This document shows, in pieces, positions 1 through 10,210 of a DNA stretch of 64,000 nucleotides (the first letter of the stretch is position 1; the number at the start of each line of letters is the position of its first letter). Both the position numbers and the translations under genes were made by a program. Source of the DNA: Rostratula benghalensis (lineage: Eukaryota; Chordata; Aves; Charadriiformes; Rostratulidae). Under the pieces are notes generated by a model that saw nothing but the letters and a program-made list of their open reading frames with translations, ran no database searches and was not told the DNA's origin. Location of the stretch: the NCBI GenBank assembly GCA_013399305.1, contig VXAI01000035.1, positions 3,200,486-3,264,485 on the forward strand, read 5' to 3'.

Positions 1-3000
1 TTCCTCTTCCAAATGTTTCCCAAATGTTAGCTAACCCTCCATCATCTGTGAGAGGTAAGTAAATGTATTTTAACCAAAATTCAGTAGTCTTAAAGTAACG
101 CTTCCAAAAGCATACATATGGGTTAGGAGGCTAGATCCTGCTTTCAAATTACTATTAGCAATTAGAGACAAGTCTAATTGCAAAACTATTTGAATTAGGC
201 CCTTAGGTGATACTTGGAAAAGTGGAGAAAGCAATCATAAATTATCTTTAGAGAGAACGTTGCTGCTTTTGTATATTCTGATATCCTTTTCTCTCTTCCC
301 CCCTGCCCCTTCCTTTGCCCAAGAGTTTCTGCTGTTGCTATTGCTATTTAAAATCCTACTGCTTACAGCAATAGCGTGGAAACCTGTATAAAGTAGTGCT
401 CCTGCTTGATAGTACAGTGAGCTTTGTTCATGCTTGAAATTGTGTTTTGGGTTTAGCTGCTCCAGCTTTTCATTTTTGCTGTTACTGGTAGAGGGGAAAG
501 CTTTCCTTTTACACGAGAGGTTAAAGTGATTTACCTACTCCCTGTCACGTGAGAGTTAAGGTATCGCTGACTCCCAGTTCTGTGTTCATTATTCTGTCAC
601 CCATAACCTTGTGGTTTTTATTACTATTTTTGTTCCTCGATTAGGCACCCAGTTGGTCCGGAGCATGGTAAACTCCCAGCTGGTGGCTGTGAGTCAGCAG
701 CAGGTGGAACGACCCTTGCGCACTAGACAGTCCTCAGAATGTGTAAGTTCCCATTGGCCATGGTATTGAAGTAAGCAAGCTGTAGCAAACCAGCAATCTT
801 GGGCCATGCTAGGAACAGGTTTGCACCAATTTTTCTCAACAGATTCTGGACTTCATGATGACAACCTTCCATTCAGCCAGTTAGTGGAACTTGGATTTAT
901 AATGTAGTGTCTGTGGGAGAGCAGTTATGGTGTTTCGATATGGAAACTGTAGTTAGATTTCTTTTGAGATAGTGATGTTGGCCTTTCAGAATTGCGAGCT
1001 ATCTTTGAGATTTCAGCTGGGATGCCTTTTGAAGTCTCTTGTGGAGTTATTCTGGCAGGCTTCTGGAGTTACTAATGGAAGTAAAGCATAGCTCACCATT
1101 AACGTGCTGCAGACTTAAGTTTGTGGCTCTCATGATTCTCTGGAGTTTAAGAGAACTGTCTTAAGGGACTGTTGTGAACAGGAAGGAACACATAAGAGAC
1201 ATACTTCAGGTCACATGTGATACACAGGGAAAAACTCTGCCAGAGCACACTAGAAGCAAAAAGAGAACAATGGAGAAAATTTTGATAGCTTTCTCTTGGA
1301 ATTTGTTCAAGTCTCTGTAGAACTAGATAAAGTATGTTTGACATTCTTCTAAGTGGAGATGGATAGCAGAGGGTATTTGAGAAAGTACAGCTGGTGGCAT
1401 TCAATGTTTGTGAAATACAGCAGAAATCAATTAATTTTGAGCTGTTAGCCTGAGAAACATATGCCTGCTAATGAAGCTGGCAAATAAGCAAACACAGCGA
1501 TCGCTGTGCTCTTTGTTCAATTTACTACTTTAGGTATAGAGTATTTCCCAACTGATCAGCAAGCATTTACTGAAATGCTCCAGTAACAGGGACTTTATGA
1601 CATCATTTTTACTCTAATATTCTGCTGCTAAGGAGGAACTGACACAGTCTTAATCTCACTGAAGGGCTTAACTGTCACTGTGCTGCCACGTGATGTGGGA
1701 GAATCTTTTTAGGAGCCTTGTAGTTCTCCTGAGGGAAATTGAAGCTGTATGTGTGGGTGCACACACACACATCAGGCACACTGGGTCCCCTGCATGTACA
1801 GAGTCTTCTGTCATCTGGATGTTATTGGAGACTCTCTGTGTTGCATTGTTGTCATTTGGCCAGGATTTCTTGGGAAATATGTGCTATCCAGGGATTGTCT
1901 GAGGAGAATGGAAAGGGGGAATGTTAGTGGGGTAAGAGGGAGAGAAAAGGGAAGGTGGTGTGGAAGCAGACCGAGAGGTTGGAGCTTAACGTTTCTCCTC
2001 TCCTGCTGCTGGCATGTCCAGTGCATGCCTGTGGTGGTTTATTGTCTGCAGGAAGTCTGCAGTCAGTGCAGGAGCTCTATTTTTATAACATTTAAACTGT
2101 TAAACTAGTCGTTGTCTTTCAAATCCTGGATTTTACCAGCTCTTCCTGGGTTGATAGAAAGGCATAGGAGGCACAGGAACAGTTGGAATAGCGGCAGGGA
2201 GTGATCCCAGCATCTGGGCTTCGGCTTTTGCTGCTGTAGGGAATGCTCTGGAAGGTGGGCGCAGGTGGGTGCTGCAGATCTCTGGTTATTGAAGAAAAGT
2301 GGCTGCCAGTTTAAACAGACAGGCAAGCAGTGATGGCTAGTGACAACCTGCAGAGACCTTTAACTTCAGGTGTTCGACAGCAGCTGAGTTCCTCAGAGCT
2401 TTGCTGTCTGCTGTAGTCTGTGGAGGGTGACAAGCAACTCCAGGGGGAGTTTGAGATCAGAGATTCAGGAAATCATCTCCAGTTTAGATATCTGTCACTT
2501 GAATTTCTCTTTGACGGCACCTGTCTTATGCCACTGCTTAAGTGCTTAAAACCAGATGAGGTGAATCCAGGCATTGGTAACAAATTTTGGCAGACAAACT
2601 GGGGAACTCTTTTCCCAGCCACCCCAGTTACTGGAGTGCTTCTCTGCTTAGTTGCAATACCAAATGCCTCTTTCTGTTGCTGGTGAAAGGGAAAGCTTTG
2701 TAAGAGCTCTGCAAAGTCTTTAATAATTGCTGTTTCTGTGCCTTCAGTCATGGCCTAACATCAAGGTATGGAGGTTGAAATTAGGGCTTTGGGTTTCAAT
2801 TTCTTACTTAACAGATTAAATAAAAATGAAAGAAATAATAGGACCTGACTTTGGAATTACTTTAAGAAGTGTCTGTAGTAATAAGAACCACTCTGTTCAG
2901 AAGTAAGGTAATTAGTTAATGAGATTCTGGGCAGTAAATAACTAGGGTGGGGAAGACGTGGATTAAAAATTGGGAACAGATGTCTGAGGAGTCTAATGAA

Positions 3001-6000
3001 GAGCTTGGGGCTAATGTTTGCTCAGAATGATGTTTCTCATGGTGGGGATGGGCCACATTAACAAGCCAAGTTATCTGATGGTGAAAACCAGTGTTAGTCA
3101 AACTGCACTTATTTAAATCAGCAGGAATTTGGGCACAGTATTTGGGGTGTTGCTGGGGAATGCTTTGCCTTTTTTTATGAATAGCCTAATGCAGTGGGTG
3201 TTTATTAAAGAAAAACACCATTAAATGTCTAATGAACTAATGAAAAATACATACTTTTTTTTCCCCCTCCAGTCTGATTCGCATCAGTCATCTTACTCTC
3301 CACAACCTCAACAATTTACACAGAATTCCTCTCAGCCAGCCTCCATTAACCAGAGTCAGCCACAACCAATATCCCAGTCTAAGCACGTTCCGCAGCCGCA
3401 GCAGGGTGCGCAGCCACCCCATCAGGTCCAGCTGCCTTTGTTTAACTTTCCCCAATCTCCCCCGGGTCAGTATTCCACCTTGCATAACCTGGGACTACTT
3501 CAGATGCACCATCACCACCAAATTCAGCTTCCCAACACTTCTTGGCCTATTCACGGGCCCGTTATTCACTCTGCACCGGGTAACCCTCCTCATCCTACAA
3601 ATGTTCCATTTTCTATGAGATCTGGCAGCAGCAGCACCACAAATAACCAGAGCAGTGTAAGCTTGAATGATCCCAGTATCATCTTTGCACAGCCTGCTGC
3701 CAGGCCCATGGGAATCCCCAGCACTTCTCATGAGGGACACTGGCACAATCCCGTGACTCCAAACCCACTGGTGAACAATGGCACTGTGGGGAATTCAGGT
3801 AACTCTTCTCTGTTGTATCAAACCTCTCGCACTTTGTGCACAAACGTTAAGTGTTACAGGAACAACTAACTCTTTCAGCTTGTTTTACGTTAAAAATACG
3901 GTGCTTAAGAAACTAAGTCATTGCTTCCACTGTCTTAACGTTTTCAGAGGAGGAAAAAAAAAAAAATAATAAAAATTAGGCAAGTTGGGTTGTTGTAACT
4001 TTCAGACATCGGTCCTACCTGCTGTTATGGGCTGTGCGACACATGAGAAATCATGCATTCAACTGAGAAATGTTCTGGGAACTGTGAGTCTGACACACAC
4101 ACCCCTGTGAATACGCTTCCAAAGGCAGTTTCCATTTATGTTGTTCCATAGTTTATTGTTGTTATGCTGAGACTGCAACTGCAAGCTTACAGACTGGCAG
4201 AATGATGGTTGTGCAAAATGAATGTTGCCCACTTGTGTTTAGCACAGTATGAGCTTCTGCATTCTTTCCGCCTGTAGTTTATCCTGCCACGTTTACCTTC
4301 CGTAATCTTGACGTTGCTCCATGAAAATACTCGATGCACATTTTCCCTGCAACAAGTGGGCAACAGCCTTTTGCCTCCTACCAAAGCCAAGTATGTTTGT
4401 ATGTTTGAGGCTGGGAAGAACAGTACAGTGATTAAAGTCCAGACAATTTTCTGTGCAACATAAAGTGTGGCAGCTCCTACATTTTAACTCTGAGCTTTCA
4501 AATCCTGATACTTGTCTCTTAATTTATTCTGAGTGTGTAACTCTTACCTTTAAAAAAAGCTCTATCAATATTCTGCTGGAGTTGTGCATCACAAGATGGA
4601 AGTTCTGTGTCTCCTGCACAGCCTTTCTCTGCACTAATAAGGCGATTGACAGCAACAATAGATTTTCAGCTGAGCCAACAGTGCGGGATGAGGTTTAATT
4701 CACCAGGGAGTGCCAGATAGTTGTTGAGATGCTGGAGATGCATGTTCTATTATTTAGAGTTTGGTGGGGAATATGTTTTAGTGGATAAGAAAACTGCTCC
4801 CAGTGTGTGCTCTCTGTGCCTTCAGTGTGCTTTGTCCCTGCCTCTCCATTTCTGATTCTTTGTCCAGGTTTGTCTGTCCCCTCCTCCATATCCACGTCAG
4901 CTCTGACTTTTTCTCAAGCAGCTCCTTTCAATCCAAGTCACCTTACCCAGGAAGCTGCCTTCTTTCAGACAAGCTCCCCACATCCTCATTTCTGCTCCAT
5001 TCTCCCTACACGAGTGCTGTTTCTGGTCAGGGAGTCACTCAGTCCCTGTCCTCTGTCTTTTTCCTTTTGCTCTCAGTGTGTTTGCTTCCACTCTCATTGT
5101 GCCTGCACAGGAGACTTCCCAGATTTCTTGCACTGCCAGTCCACAGTATCATTCTCCCTTCCCTCAACTTCCATCTCTTTACAACCTCATCACACTCCTT
5201 AGTAGTTCCCAGTTTTCCTCTTTGTATTTTGGTCAGTTTTGTTTCCTTTTTGGCTGAGATGCCATTGCGGGTAGGCACAGTAGGGATGTCTGCTCTCTGT
5301 GGGAAGCCTGCTTTCTTCCTTGCTTGGGATGATTTGGGAACAGTAAGTTCATGGAAACTGTCTTGCCTCACATAACTTGTGAGTTGGAAGGAGCAATTTT
5401 ACTTTCTTTGCAGTAGACAATTGATGAGAAGAAGGGACATAAGAAGTTTCAGACAGACAACTTCTTTTTCATGCTTTGTCCAGAGCCATACTTCAGGTTT
5501 TACTGTGTAAAAGTTACTGCTTTTTTAAATGCGTAGCTTACTTTTATTTAATGAAAGCCTGTCTGCAAGGATTTTTTGTTTTGGTTTGGGTTTTTTTTAT
5601 GATGAACCTGAAGGGGAAATGAAATATTGAGAAGGAGAGTTACTTAAATAAATCTATTTGTTTTTAAATGTACATTGTTCAAGCTGTTAACTTAGCAGGC
5701 GTTGCTGTGTCTTAAGAAATTGGGAGCTATGAAAAAAAAAGAGCAGAAATAGGAACAGAGCATTTGGCATCAACTGTTGTGTGTCCTGTCTCCTTGGATG
5801 CTTGATTTCTCATCCTTATTGCTGCACTCATACTGGATTTGTCAATGGAACAGCTTTTGATTTATGTATGTATTTGACAAGATTTAGTTTTTCTCTCTAA
5901 AAAAGCCATTTTAAGTTGGTCCGATGGTCTGCGTGTCAAGTTTCTTAAGCGTACAAGTTCCAGGGTGCATCTGAGAATTACTTCTTGCCGTAGGATAATA

Positions 6001-7627
6001 GCTTTCATGTCGCAGCTACATCAGTGCTAGTGATTATCTGTGTGGAGTCAGATATCAGTAACCTTGTTCAGACCTTGTGTTTTTCATCATGAGAATGACA
6101 TAGGAATAGTGAAACTGTAGGTCTTGATATTAATACTGATTCATCCTTTGTCTTCCCCCTCCCCCAGTAAATTCTATTATAGTGAATAATGAAGTAATTT
6201 AGGTGGTAATTTTTATTGATGTGTACTAAAAAGAAAAATTTTAAAAAAAAAAAAGAGTAGCACATCAGACTAATTGCATTAAGTCCCCCGGAAACTGTTA
6301 TTTAAGATGTAAATTGTATTTGTGACTTACTGTTTAATTATTTCAACTTGCAATGTGCTTTTCCCTTTCAATTGAAAAATAGATCAGGGTTTCCAAGGAC
6401 AGTTTGGTAAAATGAACCCTCCTGTCCCTTGGGACCATGGGACCCCTACCCATTTTCCTCTCCTCCGAGGAGCGTGGCCTTACAATATGCCTCAGAACTA
6501 CATGCAGCAGGGAAATGCCAGCTACCCACCGAACAAACCTTTCTACCCTCAAGGTACTAGAACTAGTTAATGAATCAACAGCTCATGCAACATGTCTCTT
6601 TACTGTCTCAAGGGCTTTTAAAAGCCAGGCTCCCTGGGAACCGTAATGAACCCAAGAGTCAAATCCAACGCTTCGGCTTCCTGTACGGATGGATGAAAAT
6701 CGTTGTGGGAGGGAAGGGGTTCAATCAAACTGTGAAATCTGAGCTGATTTGCAGTCTGTAGAACATCTAACCTCTTTCTCCTTTGCTGCTGCAGTCACAC
6801 TGTAGAGCCACCTCTGCTTCAGCAGAGATTTAGATGATTTGCCCATGAGTGTGTTGAGAATTCAGAGACATTTTTGTCCTCATTAATTTTACTTGGCTTC
6901 AGTACCTTGCCTTGTGCAATGACTTTTACATACACAAAAACTTGCAAGACCGTAGACAATTGAGGTTGGAAGGGGCCTCTGGAGGTTGTCTAATCCAACC
7001 CCTCTGCAGACAAAGAGGTCCTAACTCCAGAGTTGACTGAGGGTGCTTTGAAGGACTGGCTCTATCTTAGCTCTTCCTAATGCTGACAAGTGGTTATAGG
7101 TGGTCAGCATCCTGGAGGACTGAGAATGACTGTAGGGAAAAACACCTTTGGCTCCACTAACGATAAACTATGCCCAAATTTTAGTTAGAGGCTTTGCAGT
7201 TCCCATGCTGCCAGATAACCCAGTTTGTAACGAGAGATTGTGGCACCAAATCCTGTTTTCAAAATCTAAGCGACTGGCTATAGTGAGGCTTCCAGGTGAG
7301 ACCCATATTGAAAAATCCTGAATTTGTAACGTGGCAAAATGATGATTCTGAGGGAATTTTGGAGATAGGATTCAAGTAGTACTGCGTTGTCCCGTTAAAT
7401 GGGTTAGTGGTACAGGTAGCATGTGTCGGTCTAGTAAATGGCTTTATTTCTAAGTAAGATTAATACATTGAATATAGCCAAGCACCGTTAAATATATTGA
7501 ATGTGCTGAAGTAATTGTAATCCATTTTCTTTTAGCTGGTCCACTGATGCAGAGTAACCAGCGGTTCTCGCTTCTGTCTCAAGGACACCCACACTTGAAT
7601 CTGAATTACATTCAACAGAAAAAGTGA
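1..7627 (+). CDS. TUT4: TUT4 (ZCCHC11), terminal uridylyltransferase 4, C-terminal 312 codons only
   Basis: Coding exons read as 1-54 (cut by the window edge), 645-742, 3273-3798, 6383-6553 and 7536-7627, with TGA at 7625-7627. All joints are GT-AG and phases agree (1, 0, 1, 1). TUT4 is a cytoplasmic enzyme that adds uridines to pre-let-7 (with LIN28) and to short-tailed mRNAs. The catalytic and zinc-knuckle parts lie upstream, outside the window. What is here is the low-complexity tail: exon 3273-3798 is rich in Gln, Pro, Ser and His, including a short His run, and the last two exons end in QGHPHLNLNYIQQKK. The call rests on recognition of this tail and on synteny with PRPF38A, ORC1 and CC2D1B. 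The donors after 3798 and 6553 are weak (gtaact, gtacta). The paralogue TUT7 is less likely because of gene order. Confidence 0.87.
743..3272 (+). other. TUT4 intron, no recognised content
   Basis: Intron of about 2.5 kb between the short exon 645-742 and the Gln/Pro-rich exon. I see a short CA run near 1761-1771 and no CR1 signature. The overlapping small frames around 1690-2110 look like chance: they lie on both strands and show no family resemblance. Confidence 0.6.
3799..6382 (+). other. TUT4 intron with a pyrimidine-rich stretch
   Basis: Intron of about 2.6 kb. The piece 4800-5240 is strongly C/T-rich on the plus strand. This keeps several Ser/Leu/Phe-rich frames open there without any sign of a gene. 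No repeat family was recognised. Confidence 0.55.
6951..7050 (-). mobile_element. CR1 LINE 3'-end remnant, inverted
   Basis: The stretch carries the reverse complement of the CR1 3' tail: a GGTTGGAAGGGGCCTCTGGAG block followed by the TCCAACCCCTCTGC block. It lies in the last TUT4 intron, antisense to the gene. Both boundaries are approximate, and the 8-bp terminal repeat is not intact. Confidence 0.65.
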
Positions 7628-8085
7628 AATTTAATGGGTTTGGGGGCGGGTGGGGGGAGGGGAGGAAAAAATTCAGGTTCTGATTAAAAATCTTAATGCA
7701 ACGTGTTTAGATACAAGATTATTTAAGACTGTTTTTAAACTGTATCATTTGTACATAGATATGAACTATAGTTTTTACTAGTATCACAGAACTGAGTGAT
7801 ACAAATTTCATCTATTTTATTACCCTATTTTTAAGGGGAATTGTGTTTTGTTTTATCTTGATAAACTGTAAAGAGAGAGAATTTTTAAAATTAAGTTCTT
7901 TATTTTCTATTAGCTGTATTCATACTTTGGTTGCTTCAGACTTTATATATATTGTTCTAAAAAAAAAATAAAATTAGAAGGGGATTTCATGTGTTTAAAA
8001 ATTTGTCACTCTATTCTTTACAGAACTATGTAGTGCCAAAAACCTTTTTAAAAAGAAAAATAAAACTTCAAAAAAAAGGACGTAA
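7628..8085 (+). other. TUT4: TUT4 3' UTR (proximal part) with two AATAAA signals
   Basis: The stretch after the stop is A/T-rich. AATAAA occurs at 7967-7972 and again at 8059-8064, so the transcript could end about 15-30 bases after either one. A G-rich patch follows the stop at about 7639-7664. Transcript ends are inferred, and a longer 3' UTR cannot be excluded. Confidence 0.6.
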
Positions 8086-8685
8086 GACTTTTTCCTCTTC
8101 CCTCTTTCTGTGCATGCTTGCATTTAGCTGTAATCAGGAAACCAGAATAGTAACAACAGCTTTAACATAGTCACCCTATAGCAGAGAAGAAAGCTGAGCA
8201 GCTTTAATGAGACGTACAATCAGTATCCCTTTTTTTTTTACAGCCAGTGTGTCTTTATTCTAAAATACTGTATTTGAGGGAAGAGTACACTTGCTTTGCT
8301 GTTTCTGAACTTTGCAAAGTAATATGAAAATACTGTAGAAAAATCAGGCTGTTCTGTGAAGAAACTTTAAAGAAGAAACTTTCATAATTTCACCTGGCAT
8401 TTGCTGTTTTCTGTGTTGTTAACACGCAGCGGGCAACGCGGGAAAATATTCAAGCTGTAAATGCAGGGTTCAGGAGACAGAACTGTCAGTCCCTGTTCCT
8501 GAAGTAAGAGTATGAGTTAAAGGGATGGTGCACGAGGAGTTTAACACAAATTAATATGTAATTAAGTGTACTAAGATGAGAAATGTAATTTGAGTAAGAT
8601 CTTAGATATTCCTAATCTGGAAAATGGGGACTTGCTGAACGCTCTCTGAAACCAGCAGCAGATTGTTGGATGTGCTTAAGGACAA
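8086..8685. other. Intergenic space between convergent TUT4 and PRPF38A
   Basis: About 600 bases with no open frame, repeat or RNA gene that I can recognise. It could be distal TUT4 3' UTR. Confidence 0.5.
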
Positions 8686-9690
8686 TTCACAGAATCAGAG
8701 AGTGGTTTGGGTTGGAAGGAACCTAAAAGATCACCTGATTCCCTCAGGACCCATGGGCGTATCTCATCAGGTCCTGTGGACTTGTGCACCTTCAGGTTCC
8801 CCAGATGGTCTTAAACCCGGTCTTCTACAGTGGGCAGTACCTTGTTCTCCCAGTCCTTTCCTCTGCCTTGTGTGGCTGAACCACTTGCTGGTGAAGACTA
8901 AGTATGTTCAGTACCTAACCAGGTCTCCCCTTTCCTTCTGGAGAGGGCCTACATCTTTCCTAGTCTTCCTTTTATCACTGGTACACCTTTAGAAGCTTTT
9001 TTTGTTGCCCTTAACATCCCTGGCCAGATTTCATTCCATCTGGGCTTTAGCTTGCCTAGAATCTGGTCCCTGGCTGCTTGGACAATTTCTTAGTATTCCT
9101 CACAGGGTCCCAGTCCTTGCTTCCACCCTCTGTAGGCTTCCTTTTTCTGCTTTAGACTGTCCAGAAGGTGATCCATGAATATTAGCCTCTTCCCTCCAGG
9201 GCTTTATCCCATGGTACTCTGCCAAGCAGATCCCTGAAGAGGCCAAACTCTGCTCTCTTGATGTCCAGGGTAGGGAAGTTCCTGTGCGCCCTCCTCAGTG
9301 CCCGAAGGATCTTGGAACTTCACCATCTCCTGGTCACTGCAGCCAAGGCTGCTCTTGATTTTTCACATTCTGCACCAGCCCCTCCTTGTTGGTGAGGACA
9401 AGGTCCAGCATGGCACCTCTGTTCCTTGGCTCCTCTACCATTTGGAGAAGGATGTTATCAGTGCATTCCAGGAGCCTCCTGGCTTGCTTACCCCCTGCTG
9501 TGTTGTCCCTCCAGGGATATCAGGGTGGTTGAAGTCCCCTGCGAGGACCAGAGCTTGTGAATGCAAGGCTGCTCCTGTCTGTCTAGAGCGGGCCTCATCT
9601 GCTGTCACATCACCTGTCCCTGCCCTCCCTTCTGCCAAAGGAAACCATCATCACTGGTTCAAGTTCATCTCCTGCCATTAGTAAATGTAC
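8686..9690 (-). mobile_element. CR1 LINE remnant, inverted, with endonuclease-region and 3'-tail pieces
   Basis: Read on the minus strand, 9640-9430 contains the CR1 ORF2 endonuclease signature (residues LVLAGDFNHPDIPGG and downstream), then the endonuclease-to-RT linker down to about 8760. At 8686-8740 the reverse complement of the CR1 3' tail appears (GGTTTGGGTTGGAAGGAACC). The RT core is missing between the linker and the tail, so this is either an internally deleted copy or two neighbouring fragments. Stops and small gaps show it is dead. It sits between the two convergent genes. Confidence 0.8.
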
Positions 9691-9899
9691 AGGAGACACT
9701 TGCTTCTTTCCAGTACTGGAGGCATGAGATGGTTTAAACTGGTAGCTTCTTAAGCATTTGTAACACAAAGGTGTTCTCACTTTGGCAACGGAATGCAGTG
9801 GCTGTTGGTCAGAACAGCACCCCCATTTGAGAATGAAGCCAGCTTCAGCTGGAAGAGTCAAAACAAAGTTCTGTGAAAGAAACAAGGAGCCTTTAAACA

Positions 9900-10210
9900 A
9901 AAAAAAACTCTAAAACCTCCCTTTAATTGCTCTTCGCAACTTTTTACAGGCCTTGAGAAAAACAATCCTCAAATTCTATCATGAGGATGAGTAATTAACT
10001 ACATAAAAAGTATCCTAAGCTTTCTTTTAATTAAAAAACAAAAAAGAACAAAACAAAAACCCAACAAAAATCAAACCAGACTTGTACAAGAGAAGAAGGG
10101 CTGAAGAAGTGAACTGCTAAAGCAGCCAGTATGTATCCAGCTGTCCCATAAAGCAAACGGGACAGTACTGTGCTGCGCGCCCAGGTCCTTAAACGCTGCG
10201 CTGGGTTCTG
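9900..10210 (-). other. PRPF38A: PRPF38A 3' UTR (approximate)
   Basis: This follows the PRPF38A stop on the minus strand. Minus-strand ATTAAA signals are at 10031-10026 and 9927-9922. No minus-strand AATAAA was noticed here. The end point is inferred. Confidence 0.45.

Noticed and set aside
4803..5375. Plus-strand frame of 190 codons in a TUT4 intron
   Set aside because: Ser/Leu/Phe-rich low complexity produced by the C/T-rich strand. It has no domain, overlaps another open frame and sits inside an intron.
9298..9900. Open frames downstream of TUT4 on both strands
   Set aside because: They are pieces of an inverted CR1 element, not host genes.
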